Shown: positions 25,050 to 34,874, counted from the stretch's first letter. The stretch: DNA of 64,000 bases from Paenarthrobacter nitroguajacolicus (GCF_007786235.1 NZ_VNFK01000010.1:62001-126000); one strand, 5' to 3'. Notes: generated by a model from the letters alone, not told the origin. A program made the numbers and translations.

Positions 25050-26432
25050 GTGAAGAGCGCTGTCGAGAACCTCACCGCAACGCGGGTCAAGCTCAACGTT
25101 GAGGTTCCCTTTGAGGAACTGAAGCCGAGCATCGATGCCGCGTACAAGACCGTTGCTTCGCAGATCCAGGTTCCCGGATTCCGCAAGGGCAAAGTTCCCT
25201 CCAAGCTCATCGACCAGCGCGTTGGCCGTGGCTACGTTCTGGAGACGGCCATCAACGATGGCCTCAATGGCTGGTACCAGGCTGCAGTTCAGGAAACCGG
25301 TGTTCGCCCCCTGAGCCGCCCCGAGGTTGAAATCACCGAGGTTCCGGACCCGTCCGCAACCGACGGCGAGCTCAAGTTCCAGGTGGAAATCGACGTCCGC
25401 CCCGAGATCGAGCTGCCGGAGTACGCCGGCATCAAGGTCGAGGTTGCTGCTGCTGAGTCCTCCGAAGCTGACGTCGACAAGGCACTGGACGAACTGCGCG
25501 GCCGTTTCGGCACGCTGAAGTCCGTTGAGCGCCCGGCGAAGAACGATGACTTCCTGACCATCGACATCACCGCCACGATCGATGACGCCGAGATCGATTC
25601 CGCGTCCGGCCTGTCCTACCAGGTGGGCGCTGGCACCATGCTTGAAGGCCTCGACGAAGCCGTCACCGGCCTGTCTGCCGATGAAGAAGCGATCTTCGAC
25701 ACCACTCTGGTCGGTGGCGACCACGCCGGCGAAGCCGCCCAGGTCAAGGTTGTGGTCAAGGCCGTCAAGGAGCGCGAACTCCCTGAAGCCAACGATGACT
25801 TTGCTCAGCTCGCCTCCGAGTTCGACACCTTGGCTGAGCTCCGTGAGGACCTCGCCAAGCAGGCCGCCGACTCAAAGGTTGTTGAGCAGGGCGTAGAGGC
25901 GCGCGACAAGGTCCTGGACAAGCTCGTTGAGCTCGTTGAGGTTCCGGTTCCGGACTCCGTCGTCGAAGAGCAGATCGAGGCACACTTCAACCCGGAGAAC
26001 GCCCACGGCGAAGGTGACCACGACACCGAGGAGCACCGCGCCGAGGTCAAGGCCAACACCGAGCGTGCTTTCCAGAACGAAATCATCCTTGACGCCATTG
26101 CGGACAAGGAAGAAGTTGATGTCAGCCAGAACGAGCTGATCGACTACATCGTCACCACCGCAAGCCAGTACGGCATGGACCCCAACCAGTTCGCCCAGAT
26201 CATTGATCAGAGCGGCCAGGTTCCCATGATGGTGTCCGAGGTTCGTCGTCGCAAGGCATTGGCAGTTGTGCTTGGCCAGGCCGAGGTTGTCGACACCGAG
26301 GGCAACAAGGTTGACCTCACCGACTTCGTCCGTCCTGCAGGCGAAGCAGCAGCCGAAGAGGCTGCAGCCGTTGAAGCCACGGAGGAAGCGGAGACCGTCG
26401 CCAGCGACGACCCCGCAGCAGTGAAGTTCTAG
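25050..26432 (+). CDS. tig: Trigger factor
   Basis: A ribosome-bound chaperone with peptidyl-prolyl isomerase activity, 460 residues. The N-terminal ribosome-docking domain ends in the signature GFRKGKVP (about residues 45-52). The FKBP-type PPIase domain (about 150-240, with [14 protein letters not shown]) and the helical C-terminal substrate-holding arms follow. The tail after residue 425 is a long Ala/Glu-rich disordered extension, as in other actinobacteria. The start is GTG 25050, with AGGAG about 10 bases upstream. Placement directly ahead of clpP1P2 and clpX is the classic bacterial order. Confidence 0.96.
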   Translation: MKSAVENLTATRVKLNVEVPFEELKPSIDAAYKTVASQIQVPGFRKGKVPSKLIDQRVGRGYVLETAINDGLNGWYQAAVQETGVRPLSRPEVEITEVPDPSATDGELKFQVEIDVRPEIELPEYAGIKVEVAAAESSEADVDKALDELRGRFGTLKSVERPAKNDDFLTIDITATIDDAEIDSASGLSYQVGAGTMLEGLDEAVTGLSADEEAIFDTTLVGGDHAGEAAQVKVVVKAVKERELPEANDDFAQLASEFDTLAELREDLAKQAADSKVVEQGVEARDKVLDKLVELVEVPVPDSVVEEQIEAHFNPENAHGEGDHDTEEHRAEVKANTERAFQNEIILDAIADKEEVDVSQNELIDYIVTTASQYGMDPNQFAQIIDQSGQVPMMVSEVRRRKALAVVLGQAEVVDTEGNKVDLTDFVRPAGEAAAEEAAAVEATEEAETVASDDPAAVKF

Positions 26433-26443
26433 TCAACGACTTC

Positions 26444-26483
26444 AACCGACCCCGGATCTCTGGATCCGGGGTCGGTTTGCTTT
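26444..26483 (+). terminator. Intrinsic terminator after tig
   Basis: AACCGACCCCGGATC (26444-26458) pairs perfectly with GATCCGGGGTCGGTT (26463-26477) around TCTG, followed by TGCTTT. It separates tig from the clpP promoter. Confidence 0.92.
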
Positions 26484-26515
26484 AAGCCTGAACATAGGTG
26501 CCGGACGCAGACGTG

Positions 26516-26585
26516 CGCCGTCAGCGAACAGTGCGATTTCGGCGAACAAATCGTCCTTGAAAACGGTTAGTGTCCAAGTAGTGAA
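26516..26585 (+). promoter_or_regulatory. clpP1P2 promoter with two ClgR-like half-sites
   Basis: CGC-N5-GCGAAC (26516-26529) and CGA-N5-GCGAAC (26534-26547) lie in tandem, resembling the recalled actinobacterial ClgR pattern CGC-N5-GCG. A -35-like TTGAAA (26557-26562) follows, with a weaker TAGTGA (26579-26584) in the -10 position. ClgR activates clp genes in Corynebacterium, Mycobacterium and Streptomyces. The site here is inferred from sequence only. Confidence 0.55.
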
Positions 26586-26625
26586 GTTCAGTGAGGTCAC
26601 TGGCACCAGCGAGAGGTAAGTACTT

Positions 26626-27264
26626 ATGTCACAGCAATCAGAGGCTCCCCGGATGGCAACTGTCGATCCCGCAGCCCAGGACAACTACATCTACAACCGC
26701 CTGCTGAAAGAGCGCATTATCTGGCTCGGCTCTGAGGTGCGTGACGAGAACGCCAACGCCATCTGCTCCCAGCTCCTGCTCCTCTCGGCCGAAGACCCTG
26801 AGAAGGACATTTACCTCTACATCAACTCGCCAGGTGGATCCGTCACGGCCGGCATGGCTATTTACGACACCATGCAGTTCATCCCCAATGACGTAGTCAC
26901 GGTGGCAACCGGCCTGGCAGCGTCCATGGGTCAGTTCCTTTTGTCCTCGGGCACCAAGGGCAAGCGCTACGCAACCCCCAACGCCCGCATCCTGATGCAC
27001 CAGCCCTCCGGCGGTATCGGCGGCACGGCGTCGGACATCAAGATCCAGGCGGAACTGATCCTGCACATGAAGAAGGTCATGGCTGAACTTACGGCCGAGC
27101 AGACTGGCCAGAGCGTGGAAACCATCCTCAAGGACAACGACCGCGACAAGTGGTTCACGGCCACCGAGGCCCTGGAGTACGGCTTCTTCGACAAGATCTC
27201 CGCCCACGCCGGTTCCGTTGCCGGTGGCGGCGGTACGGCCAACCAGTCGAACTCCGAAAACTAA
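26626..27264 (+). CDS. clpP1: ATP-dependent Clp protease proteolytic subunit, first paralogue
   Basis: A serine protease subunit of 212 residues that forms the degradation chamber with the second ClpP. The catalytic Ser is in GLAASMGQ, the His in LMHQPSGG and the Asp in [17 protein letters not shown]. The oxyanion Gly-rich strand [11 protein letters not shown] is present. The C-terminus is extended by a Gly-rich tail. It is followed after 40 bases by the second clpP, with AGGAG just before that start. In mycobacteria the active enzyme is a mixed ClpP1P2 tetradecamer that works with ClpX or ClpC1. The same is likely here. Confidence 0.95.
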   Translation: MSQQSEAPRMATVDPAAQDNYIYNRLLKERIIWLGSEVRDENANAICSQLLLLSAEDPEKDIYLYINSPGGSVTAGMAIYDTMQFIPNDVVTVATGLAASMGQFLLSSGTKGKRYATPNARILMHQPSGGIGGTASDIKIQAELILHMKKVMAELTAEQTGQSVETILKDNDRDKWFTATEALEYGFFDKISAHAGSVAGGGGTANQSNSEN

Positions 27265-27304
27265 CCGGCACCAAAAAGCCACTGAAACCCCAGGAGTAAA
27301 GAAC

Positions 27305-27964
27305 ATGAACTACAACTTCGGATGGTCTGCCGGTAATCTCCCGTCCAGCCGTTACGTCCTGCCCCAGTTCGAGGAACGCACGCCGTATGGCTTCAAGCGC
27401 CAGGACCCGTACACCAAGCTGTTCGAGGACCGCATCATCTTCCTCGGCGTCCAGGTTGACGACGCATCCGCCGACGACATCATGGCCCAGTTGCTGGTGC
27501 TCGAGTCGACGGATCCGGACCGCGACATCACCCTGTACATCAACTCGCCGGGTGGCTCGTTTACCGCCATGACGGCGATTTACGACACCATGCAGTACAT
27601 CCGCCCGGAGATCCAGACGGTATGCCTGGGCCAGGCAGCCAGTGCTGCTGCCGTCCTGCTGGCCGCCGGTACACCCGGCAAGCGCCTGGCACTGCCGAAC
27701 GCCCGCGTCCTGATCCATCAGCCCGCCCTGTCCGGCGGCCAAGGCGGACAGGCATCCGACCTCGAGATCCAGGCAGCGGAAGTCATGCGCATGCGCACCT
27801 GGCTTGAGGACACGCTGGCACACCACTCGGGTCGTACCTCCGAGCAGGTCAACAACGACATCGAGCGAGACAAGATCCTCACTGCTGCGGACGCCCTGAG
27901 CTACGGTCTGATCGACCAGGTTCTGGACTCCCGGAAGATCAAGCCGCAGGCAATCGCCCGGTAG
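27305..27964 (+). CDS. clpP2: ATP-dependent Clp protease proteolytic subunit, second paralogue
   Basis: 219 residues with an intact triad: Ser in [10 protein letters not shown], His in LIHQPALSG and Asp in [15 protein letters not shown]. It carries a longer N-terminal segment ([23 protein letters not shown] is split between flexible and structured parts) like mycobacterial ClpP2, which is the paralogue that contacts the ATPase. ATG 27305 with CAGGAG upstream is the clear start. It forms a two-gene operon with clpP1, closed by a hairpin. The 5' numbering of clpP1 and clpP2 follows gene order and may be swapped in other schemes. Confidence 0.95.
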   Translation: MNYNFGWSAGNLPSSRYVLPQFEERTPYGFKRQDPYTKLFEDRIIFLGVQVDDASADDIMAQLLVLESTDPDRDITLYINSPGGSFTAMTAIYDTMQYIRPEIQTVCLGQAASAAAVLLAAGTPGKRLALPNARVLIHQPALSGGQGGQASDLEIQAAEVMRMRTWLEDTLAHHSGRTSEQVNNDIERDKILTAADALSYGLIDQVLDSRKIKPQAIAR

Positions 27965-27977
27965 CACACGGAAATCG

Positions 27978-28016
27978 ACGCCGGTGCGGTTCAAGAAATA
28001 TGGACCGCACCGGCGT
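27978..28016 (+). terminator. Hairpin after clpP2
   Basis: ACGCCGGTGCGGT (27978-27990) is the exact complement of ACCGCACCGGCGT (28004-28016), with a 13-base A-rich loop and TCTGTTT after it. It separates clpP1P2 from clpX, which needs its own promoter in the following 130 bases. Confidence 0.85.
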
Positions 28017-28146
28017 TCTGTTTCCACGCAAGCAGCCCATTGTGACCTAGAGTGGATGTTGTCACGGTGGTGCCATCCGCGGCTTGGCCGCACACTTGAG
28101 TACGGCGCGGAGCCGCATCACCCGCATGCAACGAAGGGATTCCCAC

Positions 28147-29436
28147 ATGGCTCGGATTGGCGAGAGCACGGATCTGCTGAAGTGTTCTTTCTGCGGAAAG
28201 AGCCAAAAGCAGGTGCGGAAGCTGATTGCCGGGCCCGGTGTGTACATCTGCGACGAGTGCATCGAGCTTTGCAACGAGATCATCGAAGAAGAGCTCGCGG
28301 AAGTCTCGGATCTGGGTAGTTTTGAACTGCCCAAGCCCCGTGAGATCTTCGATTTCCTGCAGGAATACGTCATCGGCCAGGAACCCGCCAAGCGGTCGCT
28401 GGCTGTGGCCGTCTACAACCATTACAAGCGCATTCAGGCAGGGCATGCTCCCAAGACCGGAAGCCTTGGTGAGGGATCACACCACGAAGACGTGGAGATC
28501 GCCAAATCCAACATCCTCCTGATCGGGCCCACTGGTTGTGGCAAGACGTACTTGGCACAAACGCTGGCCCGGCGGCTCAATGTTCCCTTCGCGGTTGCTG
28601 ATGCCACGGCCCTGACGGAGGCCGGCTATGTAGGCGAGGATGTCGAGAACATCCTGCTCAAGCTCATCCAGGCCGCCGACTACGACGTCAAGAAGGCTGA
28701 GCAAGGAATCATCTACATCGACGAGATCGACAAAATCTCGCGTAAGAGCGAAAACCCGTCGATCACCCGCGATGTCTCCGGCGAGGGCGTGCAGCAGGCG
28801 CTGTTGAAGATTCTCGAGGGAACAGTGGCCTCCGTGCCCCCGCAGGGTGGGCGCAAGCACCCGCACCAGGAATTCATCCAGATCGATACCACCAACGTTC
28901 TCTTTATCGTTGCCGGAGCATTCGCGGGCCTGGAAGACATCATTGGGTCGCGTTCGGGGCGCAAGGGCATCGGGTTCGGTGCACCCCTCAACGAGGCCCG
29001 GGACAACGTAGATACCTACGGCGAAGTCATGCCCGAGGATCTGCTCAAGTTCGGCCTTATCCCGGAATTCATTGGCCGGCTCCCGGTCATCACCACGGTG
29101 TCCAACCTCGACCGCCCTGCCCTGATTCAGATTTTGTCCACTCCAAAGAATGCGCTGGTCAAGCAGTACCAGAAGATGTTCCAGTTGGACGGTGTGGACC
29201 TGCAATTCGATGACGACGCCTTGGATTCCATCGCTGACCAGGCCCTGGAACGCGGCACTGGTGCACGTGGCCTCAGGGCAATCATGGAAGAAGTGCTGCT
29301 TCCCGTCATGTTCGATCTCCCCAGCAGGGACGACATCGCTACGGTAGTCATCACAGCTGACGTGGTAGCCAAAAAGGCCCAGCCCACCATGATCGCCCAC
29401 GACGTCGTGGCGAAGCGCCGGAATAAGTCGGCCTAG
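28147..29436 (+). CDS. clpX: ATP-dependent Clp protease ATP-binding subunit ClpX
   Basis: An AAA+ unfoldase of 429 residues that feeds substrates to ClpP. The N-terminal C4 zinc-binding domain is present (CSFCGK and CDECIELC). The AAA+ module has Walker A GPTGCGKT (about residue 126), Walker [10 protein letters not shown], the pore loop GYVGED and the [19 protein letters not shown] region. Sensor-2 lies in [11 protein letters not shown]. The ClpP-docking IGF-type loop region is near [13 protein letters not shown] 28147 gives the normal family start ([13 protein letters not shown]). An earlier in-frame codon at 28084 would add 21 unlikely residues. Confidence 0.97.
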   Translation: MARIGESTDLLKCSFCGKSQKQVRKLIAGPGVYICDECIELCNEIIEEELAEVSDLGSFELPKPREIFDFLQEYVIGQEPAKRSLAVAVYNHYKRIQAGHAPKTGSLGEGSHHEDVEIAKSNILLIGPTGCGKTYLAQTLARRLNVPFAVADATALTEAGYVGEDVENILLKLIQAADYDVKKAEQGIIYIDEIDKISRKSENPSITRDVSGEGVQQALLKILEGTVASVPPQGGRKHPHQEFIQIDTTNVLFIVAGAFAGLEDIIGSRSGRKGIGFGAPLNEARDNVDTYGEVMPEDLLKFGLIPEFIGRLPVITTVSNLDRPALIQILSTPKNALVKQYQKMFQLDGVDLQFDDDALDSIADQALERGTGARGLRAIMEEVLLPVMFDLPSRDDIATVVITADVVAKKAQPTMIAHDVVAKRRNKSA

Positions 29437-29519
29437 CCGCCTGTTGGCCTAAACAAGGAGCGGTTCCTCCGGGATCGCGAGCCTCATGCCACCTTCCCAC
29501 CCTTTTCGAGGAGTTCACT

Positions 29520-30164
29520 GTGCCTGAACAGACTGTGTCCGAAGCGATTGCCCCAGAACAGACAACCAACCGAGCCGATTTCTGGTTTGACCCCGTCTGC
29601 CCGTTCGCTTGGATCACGTCGCGCTGGATCGGTGAAGTGGAGCAGGTGCGGGGCATCGAAACTGAGTGGCACGTCATGAGCCTCTCTGTCCTCAATGAGG
29701 GCCGCGACCTCCCCGCCGACTACCGGGCCATGATGGACGACAGCTGGGGTCCCGTCCGTGTGATCATTGCTGCCCAGGAGCTGCACGGGAGCAGCTACGT
29801 CAAGCCTCTCTATGACGCCATGGGGGAGCAGATTCACCACGAGGGCAACAAGGACCGCGCTTCGGTGATTCAGAAGGCCCTCGCGGAGACCGGACTTCCG
29901 GCTGATCTGGCCCGCTTTGCGGACTCGGATGAGTACGATGCCCAGTTGCGTGTTAGCCATGAGGCCGGCATTTCGCTGGTGGGCCAGGACGTAGGTACTC
30001 CGGTTGTAGCCGTCAATGGAACCGCGTTCTTCGGTCCTGTGCTGACCCGCATTCCGCGCGGCGAGGAAGCAGGCCGTATCTGGGACGCTACCGTCACCCT
30101 GGCTGGCTACCCGCACTTCTTCGAGTTGAAGCGCAGCCGCACCGAAAGCCCTGAATTCAACTAA
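29520..30164 (+). CDS. DsbA-fold protein, mycothiol-dependent nitroreductase Rv2466c family
   Basis: 214 residues aligned by eye along their whole length with Mycobacterium tuberculosis Rv2466c, a mycothiol-dependent reductase that activates some nitro-prodrugs. Shared blocks are ADFWFDP, ITSRWI, VMSLSVLNE, WGPVRVIIAA, GTPVVAVNG and AFFGPVLTRIPRGEEAG. Rv2466c has a CPWC active site. Here it reads CPFA (residues 27-30), so only the N-terminal Cys remains and a monothiol mechanism with mycothiol is expected. There is no signal peptide, so it acts in the cytosol. GTG 29520 is the start, with GAGGAG upstream. It is convergent with the second Fpg gene, 18 bases away. Confidence 0.85.
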   Translation: MPEQTVSEAIAPEQTTNRADFWFDPVCPFAWITSRWIGEVEQVRGIETEWHVMSLSVLNEGRDLPADYRAMMDDSWGPVRVIIAAQELHGSSYVKPLYDAMGEQIHHEGNKDRASVIQKALAETGLPADLARFADSDEYDAQLRVSHEAGISLVGQDVGTPVVAVNGTAFFGPVLTRIPRGEEAGRIWDATVTLAGYPHFFELKRSRTESPEFN

Positions 30165-30182
30165 CACACGTGAAGGGAAACG

Positions 30183-31058
30183 CTACTTAAGGAACCGTGA
30201 GGTCCGCCGGTCAGCAAGGATCTTCCCGTTGGTCTGGCATGTTGCGCAGTACTGAAGTGAGGTGTCCGCGAAGGACACCTCACGGACCGTGTCACCACAC
30301 GCCGGGCATGGCTGGCCGGTCCGCGCATGCACCCGGAAGTTGCTGCGTTTGGTGTCCTTGAGCTCGCTGGAAGGTTTCCCGGCGGCCGCGTTGACGGCGC
30401 CCACCAATACCTCCTGCATGGACTCGTACAACCGGGCCACCGTCTCCCTGTCCAATGATTTTGCACTGGCAAAGGGTGAAATCTTCGCTGCGTGGAGGAT
30501 CTCATCGCTGTAGGCGTTCCCGATCCCGGCGATCACGCTTTGGCTGCGGAGTAATCCCTTAATCTGCTGGGAACTGGAGCCAAGGATTACTGCCAGTGCG
30601 TCAAGATCGAAGTCGGGGCTGAGGGGCTCGGGCCCCAGGGTAGCAATGCCCGGGACGTCCTGGGCGTCCCTGACGACATAGATGGCCAGGCTCTTCTTGG
30701 TTCCCGCCTCTGTCAGGTCCACCCCGATGTGGGCATCATCCGCGGGCCGGTGGAGCAGGAGCCGTGCTGAGATGTTGCTTTTTCCCATGCGCAAGCCGGC
30801 CGATGACGGATGCTCCGTGTAGCGGACCCAGCCGGCCTTGGCCAGGTGGAACACGAAGAACAGGCCGTCGACGTCAATGCAGACGAACTTCCCAATGCGT
30901 TGCACGCCTTGGACGGTCCGGCCTTCCAGGGCGGTGTAGGGAGGGTCCGCGGTCTTGAGCGCGGAGATGGAGTTGATGCGGACTTCGGTCAGCACAGCTC
31001 CATGGAGTTGGGTGTCCAAGTACATGCACAGGCCGTGCACTTCGGGGAGTTCCGGCAT
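30183..31058 (-). CDS. Fpg/Nei-family DNA glycosylase, second paralogue
   Basis: 291 residues from ATG 31058 (MPELPEVHGL), so Pro2 becomes the catalytic N-terminus after processing. The PELPEV start is Fpg-like. The helix-two-turn-helix SQSVIAGIGNAYSDEIL is present. The C-terminal zinc finger has CPACG and CATC, and a final Arg-rich tail ends in TSRFLK. The lesion-recognition loop differs from classic Fpg, so substrate range (8-oxoG versus oxidised pyrimidines) cannot be assigned. It is the second glycosylase of this fold in the window. The 18-base palindrome 41 bases upstream may be an operator. Confidence 0.9.
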   Translation of the reverse strand: MPELPEVHGLCMYLDTQLHGAVLTEVRINSISALKTADPPYTALEGRTVQGVQRIGKFVCIDVDGLFFVFHLAKAGWVRYTEHPSSAGLRMGKSNISARLLLHRPADDAHIGVDLTEAGTKKSLAIYVVRDAQDVPGIATLGPEPLSPDFDLDALAVILGSSSQQIKGLLRSQSVIAGIGNAYSDEILHAAKISPFASAKSLDRETVARLYESMQEVLVGAVNAAAGKPSSELKDTKRSNFRVHARTGQPCPACGDTVREVSFADTSLQYCATCQTNGKILADRRTSRFLK

Positions 31059-31329
31059 GGACAATACTTTGCCACAGGTAGGTCCAAGGGCGCAGGAAAA
31101 CTACAGGATTGTAGTTCGTTCCAAGGCCTTGTGCATCCCTGTCGGCGGGACAACAATGGTTCTTACCCACTTCGAAAGAAGAGGGACACGGAAACCAAAG
31201 ATTCAGTGATATGCAACCAACGCAGCCTTTGGCAAAGTTGGAAGCAAGCTACCAGTGACGAGGTAGGAAGACCTGAAATTCCAAGGATTCCGCCAGACTG
31301 TCAAGACGTCACCAGACAGCCGAAAAGTC
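31059..31329. other. AT-richer spacer between fpg-like gene and valS terminator
   Basis: This is the leader side of the Fpg-like gene and the far end of valS. No open frame with good codon use is seen. From about 31140 to 31320 the base composition is clearly less GC-rich than the neighbours. Apart from the palindrome at 31099-31116 I see no repeat, tRNA or IS end. It could be an eroded insertion or hold a small RNA. Confidence 0.4.
31099..31116. promoter_or_regulatory. 18-base palindrome, possible operator
   Basis: AACTACA (31099-31105) and TGTAGTT (31110-31116) form a perfect dyad around GGAT. It lies 41 bases ahead of the Fpg-like start codon on the minus strand, where a repressor dimer site would be expected. 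The regulator is unknown. Confidence 0.4.
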
Positions 31330-31365
31330 GAAGCCCCACCAACGGCAAAACGCTGATGGGGCTTC
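31330..31365 (-). terminator. Intrinsic terminator after valS
   Basis: On the minus strand GAAGCCCCA (from 31365) pairs with TGGGGCTTC (ending at 31330), with an 18-base interior able to extend the stem, and GACTTTTC follows. It lies 38 bases beyond the valS stop. Confidence 0.8.
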
Positions 31366-31403
31366 CCCTTTGCCCGGATACTGCCGGGCTCACCGTAGCC
31401 TGA

Positions 31404-34022
31404 TCAGGCTGGATTCTCCTCGGCAGGTGCCAGGACAACATCGCTGACCGTCAGTTCACCTTCGCCGGACTGGAGTGTGATCTCCTGGGCGTTGGCGGCA
31501 GCCTTCAAGTCACCGAGGCCGGCCTTCAACTGTGCCACCAAGACCTCCGAGGCTGTGATGGACGCGGACAGCACCTCTGTGCGCTGCTTGACCTTGGCCT
31601 CTGACTTCGCCTTGCGGATACCGCTGAGAGCGATGCCCACAGTACCCAGCATGGTGGTGTCGCCGTCGGTGATGTCCAAAGCAGCCGGCCATTCGGCACG
31701 GTGAACGGATCCGGTGCGCCACCAACCCCAGACCTCTTCAGTGGCGAACGGCAGGAACGGTGCGAAAAGGCGGAGGAGGGAATCCAGCGTCGTCGCCAAG
31801 GCAGCCAGGACGGAGGCCTGCTCGGTTTCTCCAGCGGCACCGTAGGCCCGGTCCTTGATGAGCTCCACGTAGTCGTCCGTGAACTGCCAGAAGAACGATT
31901 CCGTGATCTGGAGTGCCCGGGCGTAGTCGTAGTTGTCGAAGGCCTTGGTGGACTGGGTGACGACGTCGGACAGTTGCGCCAGCAGCGCGCGGTCCAACGG
32001 GTTGGTCAGCACCGAGAGGTCGGAAGCCACCACCGAGTTTTCCGTGGCGCCGAGGTTCAGGACGAACTTGGAGGCGTTCAGCAGCTTGATGGCCAGGCGG
32101 CGACCAATCTTCATCTGGGCGATCTCATAGGCCGTGTCGGCGCCGAGCTTGGCCGAAGCGGCCCAGTAGCGCACGGCATCCGAACCGTACTCGTTCAGCA
32201 CGTCCGTGGGGACAACCACGTTGCCCTTGGACTTGGACATTTTCTTCCTGTCCGGGTCCAGGATCCAGCCGGAGATGGCTGCGTGCTTCCACGGTGCACT
32301 TTTCTGCAGGGCGTCGGCACGCACTGCTGAGGAGAACAGCCAGGTGCGGATGATGTCGTGGCCCTGGGGACGGAGGTCGAACGGGTAGACCTTGGAGAAC
32401 AGGTCCTCGTCACGGCTCCAGCCGCCCACGATCTGCGGTGTCAGCGATGACGTGGCCCAGGTGTCCAGAACGTCCGCATCGCCGGTAAAGCCGTTGGCCT
32501 GGTCACGCTGCGACTCCTCGAAACCGGGAGCGGCGTCTGCTGCAGGGTCCACGGGGAGCATCTCGTCCGAGGGCAGGATCGGGTTGTCGTAGTCCGGGTT
32601 GCCTTGGGCGTCCAGCGGGTACCAGACAGGGATCGGCACGCCGAAGAAGCGCTGGCGGGATACAAGCCAGTCACCATTCAGGCCGGCGATCCAGTTCTCG
32701 TAGCGGGAGCGCATGAACGCAGGGTGGAAGGTGATTTCCTGGCCTCGTCCGATCAGGCGTTCGCGGCGTTCCTCGTCCCGGCCACCGTTACGGATGTACC
32801 ACTGGCGGGAGGTGACAACCTCGAGGGGCTTGTCGCCCTTTTCGAAGAAGTTCACCGGGTGGGTGATCTTCTTCGGCTCGCCATCGAGCAGGTCCGCTGC
32901 CCTGAGCAGTTCAACCACTGCTTCCTTGGCGGAGAAGGCGGTTTTGCCCGCGATCGCGGCGTAGGCCTCCTTGCCGGCGTCGGTGGTGATCCAGTCCGGG
33001 GTGTCGGCAATGATGCGGCCGTCGCGGCCCATGATGGCACGTGTAGGAAGCTGCAGTTCGCGCCACCAGGTGACATCCGTCAGGTCACCGAACGTACACA
33101 CCATGGCGATGCCGGAGCCCTTATCCGCCTTGGCGAGCGGGTGGGCTTTGACTTCAAGCTCGACGTCGAAGAGCGGGGATTTGACGGTCTTGCCGAACAG
33201 CGGCTGGTACCGCTCGTCGTCGGGGTTTGCTACCAGGGCGGCGCAAGCGGCGAGCAGTTCCGGGCGGGTGGTCTCGATGAAGATCTTTTCGCCGTCTTCG
33301 GTGAAGAAGGGATAGCGGTAGTAGGCGCCCGCGACTTCGCGGTCCTCAAGCTCGGCCTGAGCCACAGCGGTACGGAAGGTCACGTCCCACAGGGTGGGTG
33401 CCTCGGCCATGTAGGCGTCGCCCGCAGCAAGGTTGGCCAGGAAGGCGCGCTGGGACACTGCTCGCGAGGTGTCGTCAATGGTGCGGTAGGTCAGGTCCCA
33501 GTCCACGGACAGGCCCAGGGTCTGGAACAGGTTCTCGAAGACCTTCTCGTCCTCAACGGCGAGTTCCTCGCACAGTTCGATGAAGTTCTGGCGCGAAACG
33601 ACGTCGAAATCGCGCTGGTTCTTGGCCGGCTGGGCCGGCGGTGTGTAGTCAGCCTTATAGGGGATGGCGGGATCGCAACGCACACCGTAGTAGTTCTGGA
33701 CGCGACGCTCGGTCGGCAGCCCGTTGTCGTCCCAGCCCATGGGGTAGAAGACGTTCTTGCCCGTCATGCGCATGTAGCGTGCTTGGACGTCGGTCTGCGT
33801 GAAGGAGAACATATGGCCCACGTGGAGCGAGCCGGATGCCGTGGGCGGGGGAGTGTCGATCGAGTAGACCTGCTCCCGGGTGGTGTCCGGATTGAACTTG
33901 TAGGTTCCCTCTTCCAGCCAGCGCTGCGTCAAGGCAGCCTCGAGGCCTTCAAGGGCCGGCTTGTCGGGAACGTTAATGGGGGCGGTGGCGGGCGTGTCTG
34001 TACCCTGCGTTGATTCAGCCAT
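31404..34022 (-). CDS. valS: Valyl-tRNA synthetase
   Basis: A class Ia aminoacyl-tRNA synthetase of 872 residues that charges tRNA-Val. The HIGH motif is LHVGHM (about residue 67), and the KMSKS motif with KMSKSKGN is at about residue 592. The editing (CP1) domain lies between, with TTRPELLAACAALV. The C-terminal anticodon-binding domain and a short coiled-coil tail complete it. Start ATG 34022. Unlike ileS it has no T-box leader that I can see. It is followed by its own terminator. Confidence 0.96.
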   Translation of the reverse strand: MAESTQGTDTPATAPINVPDKPALEGLEAALTQRWLEEGTYKFNPDTTREQVYSIDTPPPTASGSLHVGHMFSFTQTDVQARYMRMTGKNVFYPMGWDDNGLPTERRVQNYYGVRCDPAIPYKADYTPPAQPAKNQRDFDVVSRQNFIELCEELAVEDEKVFENLFQTLGLSVDWDLTYRTIDDTSRAVSQRAFLANLAAGDAYMAEAPTLWDVTFRTAVAQAELEDREVAGAYYRYPFFTEDGEKIFIETTRPELLAACAALVANPDDERYQPLFGKTVKSPLFDVELEVKAHPLAKADKGSGIAMVCTFGDLTDVTWWRELQLPTRAIMGRDGRIIADTPDWITTDAGKEAYAAIAGKTAFSAKEAVVELLRAADLLDGEPKKITHPVNFFEKGDKPLEVVTSRQWYIRNGGRDEERRERLIGRGQEITFHPAFMRSRYENWIAGLNGDWLVSRQRFFGVPIPVWYPLDAQGNPDYDNPILPSDEMLPVDPAADAAPGFEESQRDQANGFTGDADVLDTWATSSLTPQIVGGWSRDEDLFSKVYPFDLRPQGHDIIRTWLFSSAVRADALQKSAPWKHAAISGWILDPDRKKMSKSKGNVVVPTDVLNEYGSDAVRYWAASAKLGADTAYEIAQMKIGRRLAIKLLNASKFVLNLGATENSVVASDLSVLTNPLDRALLAQLSDVVTQSTKAFDNYDYARALQITESFFWQFTDDYVELIKDRAYGAAGETEQASVLAALATTLDSLLRLFAPFLPFATEEVWGWWRTGSVHRAEWPAALDITDGDTTMLGTVGIALSGIRKAKSEAKVKQRTEVLSASITASEVLVAQLKAGLGDLKAAANAQEITLQSGEGELTVSDVVLAPAEENPA

Positions 34023-34094
34023 GGACCAATTGTTTCATGGCCCGGCGTTACAACCCGCCGCCGCGGGACCCCGCACCCCGGATAGGGTAGTGCC

Positions 34095-34874
34095 ATGACT
34101 TTGGCAGCGCACAATATCCCCGCAGGACAGAACAAGACGGCCGTGGTAACCGGGGCCAGCACCGGCATCGGTGAGGCCACCGTGAGGGCTTTGGTCTCCA
34201 CTGGCTGGAAGGTTTTTGCTGTGGCGCGCAGGGCCGACAGGCTCGGTGCCCTGGGGGCCGAAACCGGCGCCGTGCCGTTCCCGGCAGACATCACCAACGA
34301 CGACGACGTTGCCGCCTTGCTCGCGGAGGTCGCCAAAGCCGGAGGTGCTGACACGCTTATCAACATCGCCGGCGGTGCGCGGGGCGCAGACACCATCGCA
34401 AATGCCGACACGGGTGACTGGGACTGGATGTACCAGGTGAACGTCCTGGGCACCATGAAGATCACCCGGGCTTTCCTGCCCATGCTGCGCCAGCACGGCG
34501 AAGGGACGGTCCTCAACCTCACGTCAACGGCCGGACTGTCCGCCTACGAGGGCGGTGCCGGCTACAACGCCGCCAAGTTTGCCCAGCACGCCATGACCAA
34601 TGCCCTTCGCCTGGAAGAGGTGGGCAACAACGTCCGGGTCATTGAAGTGGCTCCGGGTCTGGTCCACACGGAGGAGTTTGCCCTCAACCGCTTGGGTGAC
34701 AAGGATGCCGCCGCCAAGGTCTACGCAGGGGTGGAGAAGCCCCTGACTGCCGCGGACGTGGCCGACGTCGTGAAGTACGCCGTCTCCTTGCCGCACCACA
34801 TCAACCTGGACCAGATTGTGGTTCGCCCTGTCGCACAGGCGGCCAACCACAAGTTGATCCGCAAGGAAGGCTAA
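34095..34874 (+). CDS. Short-chain dehydrogenase/reductase (SDR), classical
   Basis: 259 residues with a classical SDR layout. The cofactor loop is TGASTGIG, with Arg after strand beta-2 (ARRADR) suggesting NADPH. DITNDDDV and the NIAGG strand follow, then LTSTAG with the catalytic Ser and YNAAK with Tyr and Lys. The C-terminal VAPGLVHTE loop is typical. The closest general type is the YdfG-like serine/3-hydroxy acid dehydrogenase group, but the substrate cannot be read from sequence. It is divergent from valS across 72 bases and closed by a bidirectional hairpin. Confidence 0.9.
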   Translation: MTLAAHNIPAGQNKTAVVTGASTGIGEATVRALVSTGWKVFAVARRADRLGALGAETGAVPFPADITNDDDVAALLAEVAKAGGADTLINIAGGARGADTIANADTGDWDWMYQVNVLGTMKITRAFLPMLRQHGEGTVLNLTSTAGLSAYEGGAGYNAAKFAQHAMTNALRLEEVGNNVRVIEVAPGLVHTEEFALNRLGDKDAAAKVYAGVEKPLTAADVADVVKYAVSLPHHINLDQIVVRPVAQAANHKLIRKEG

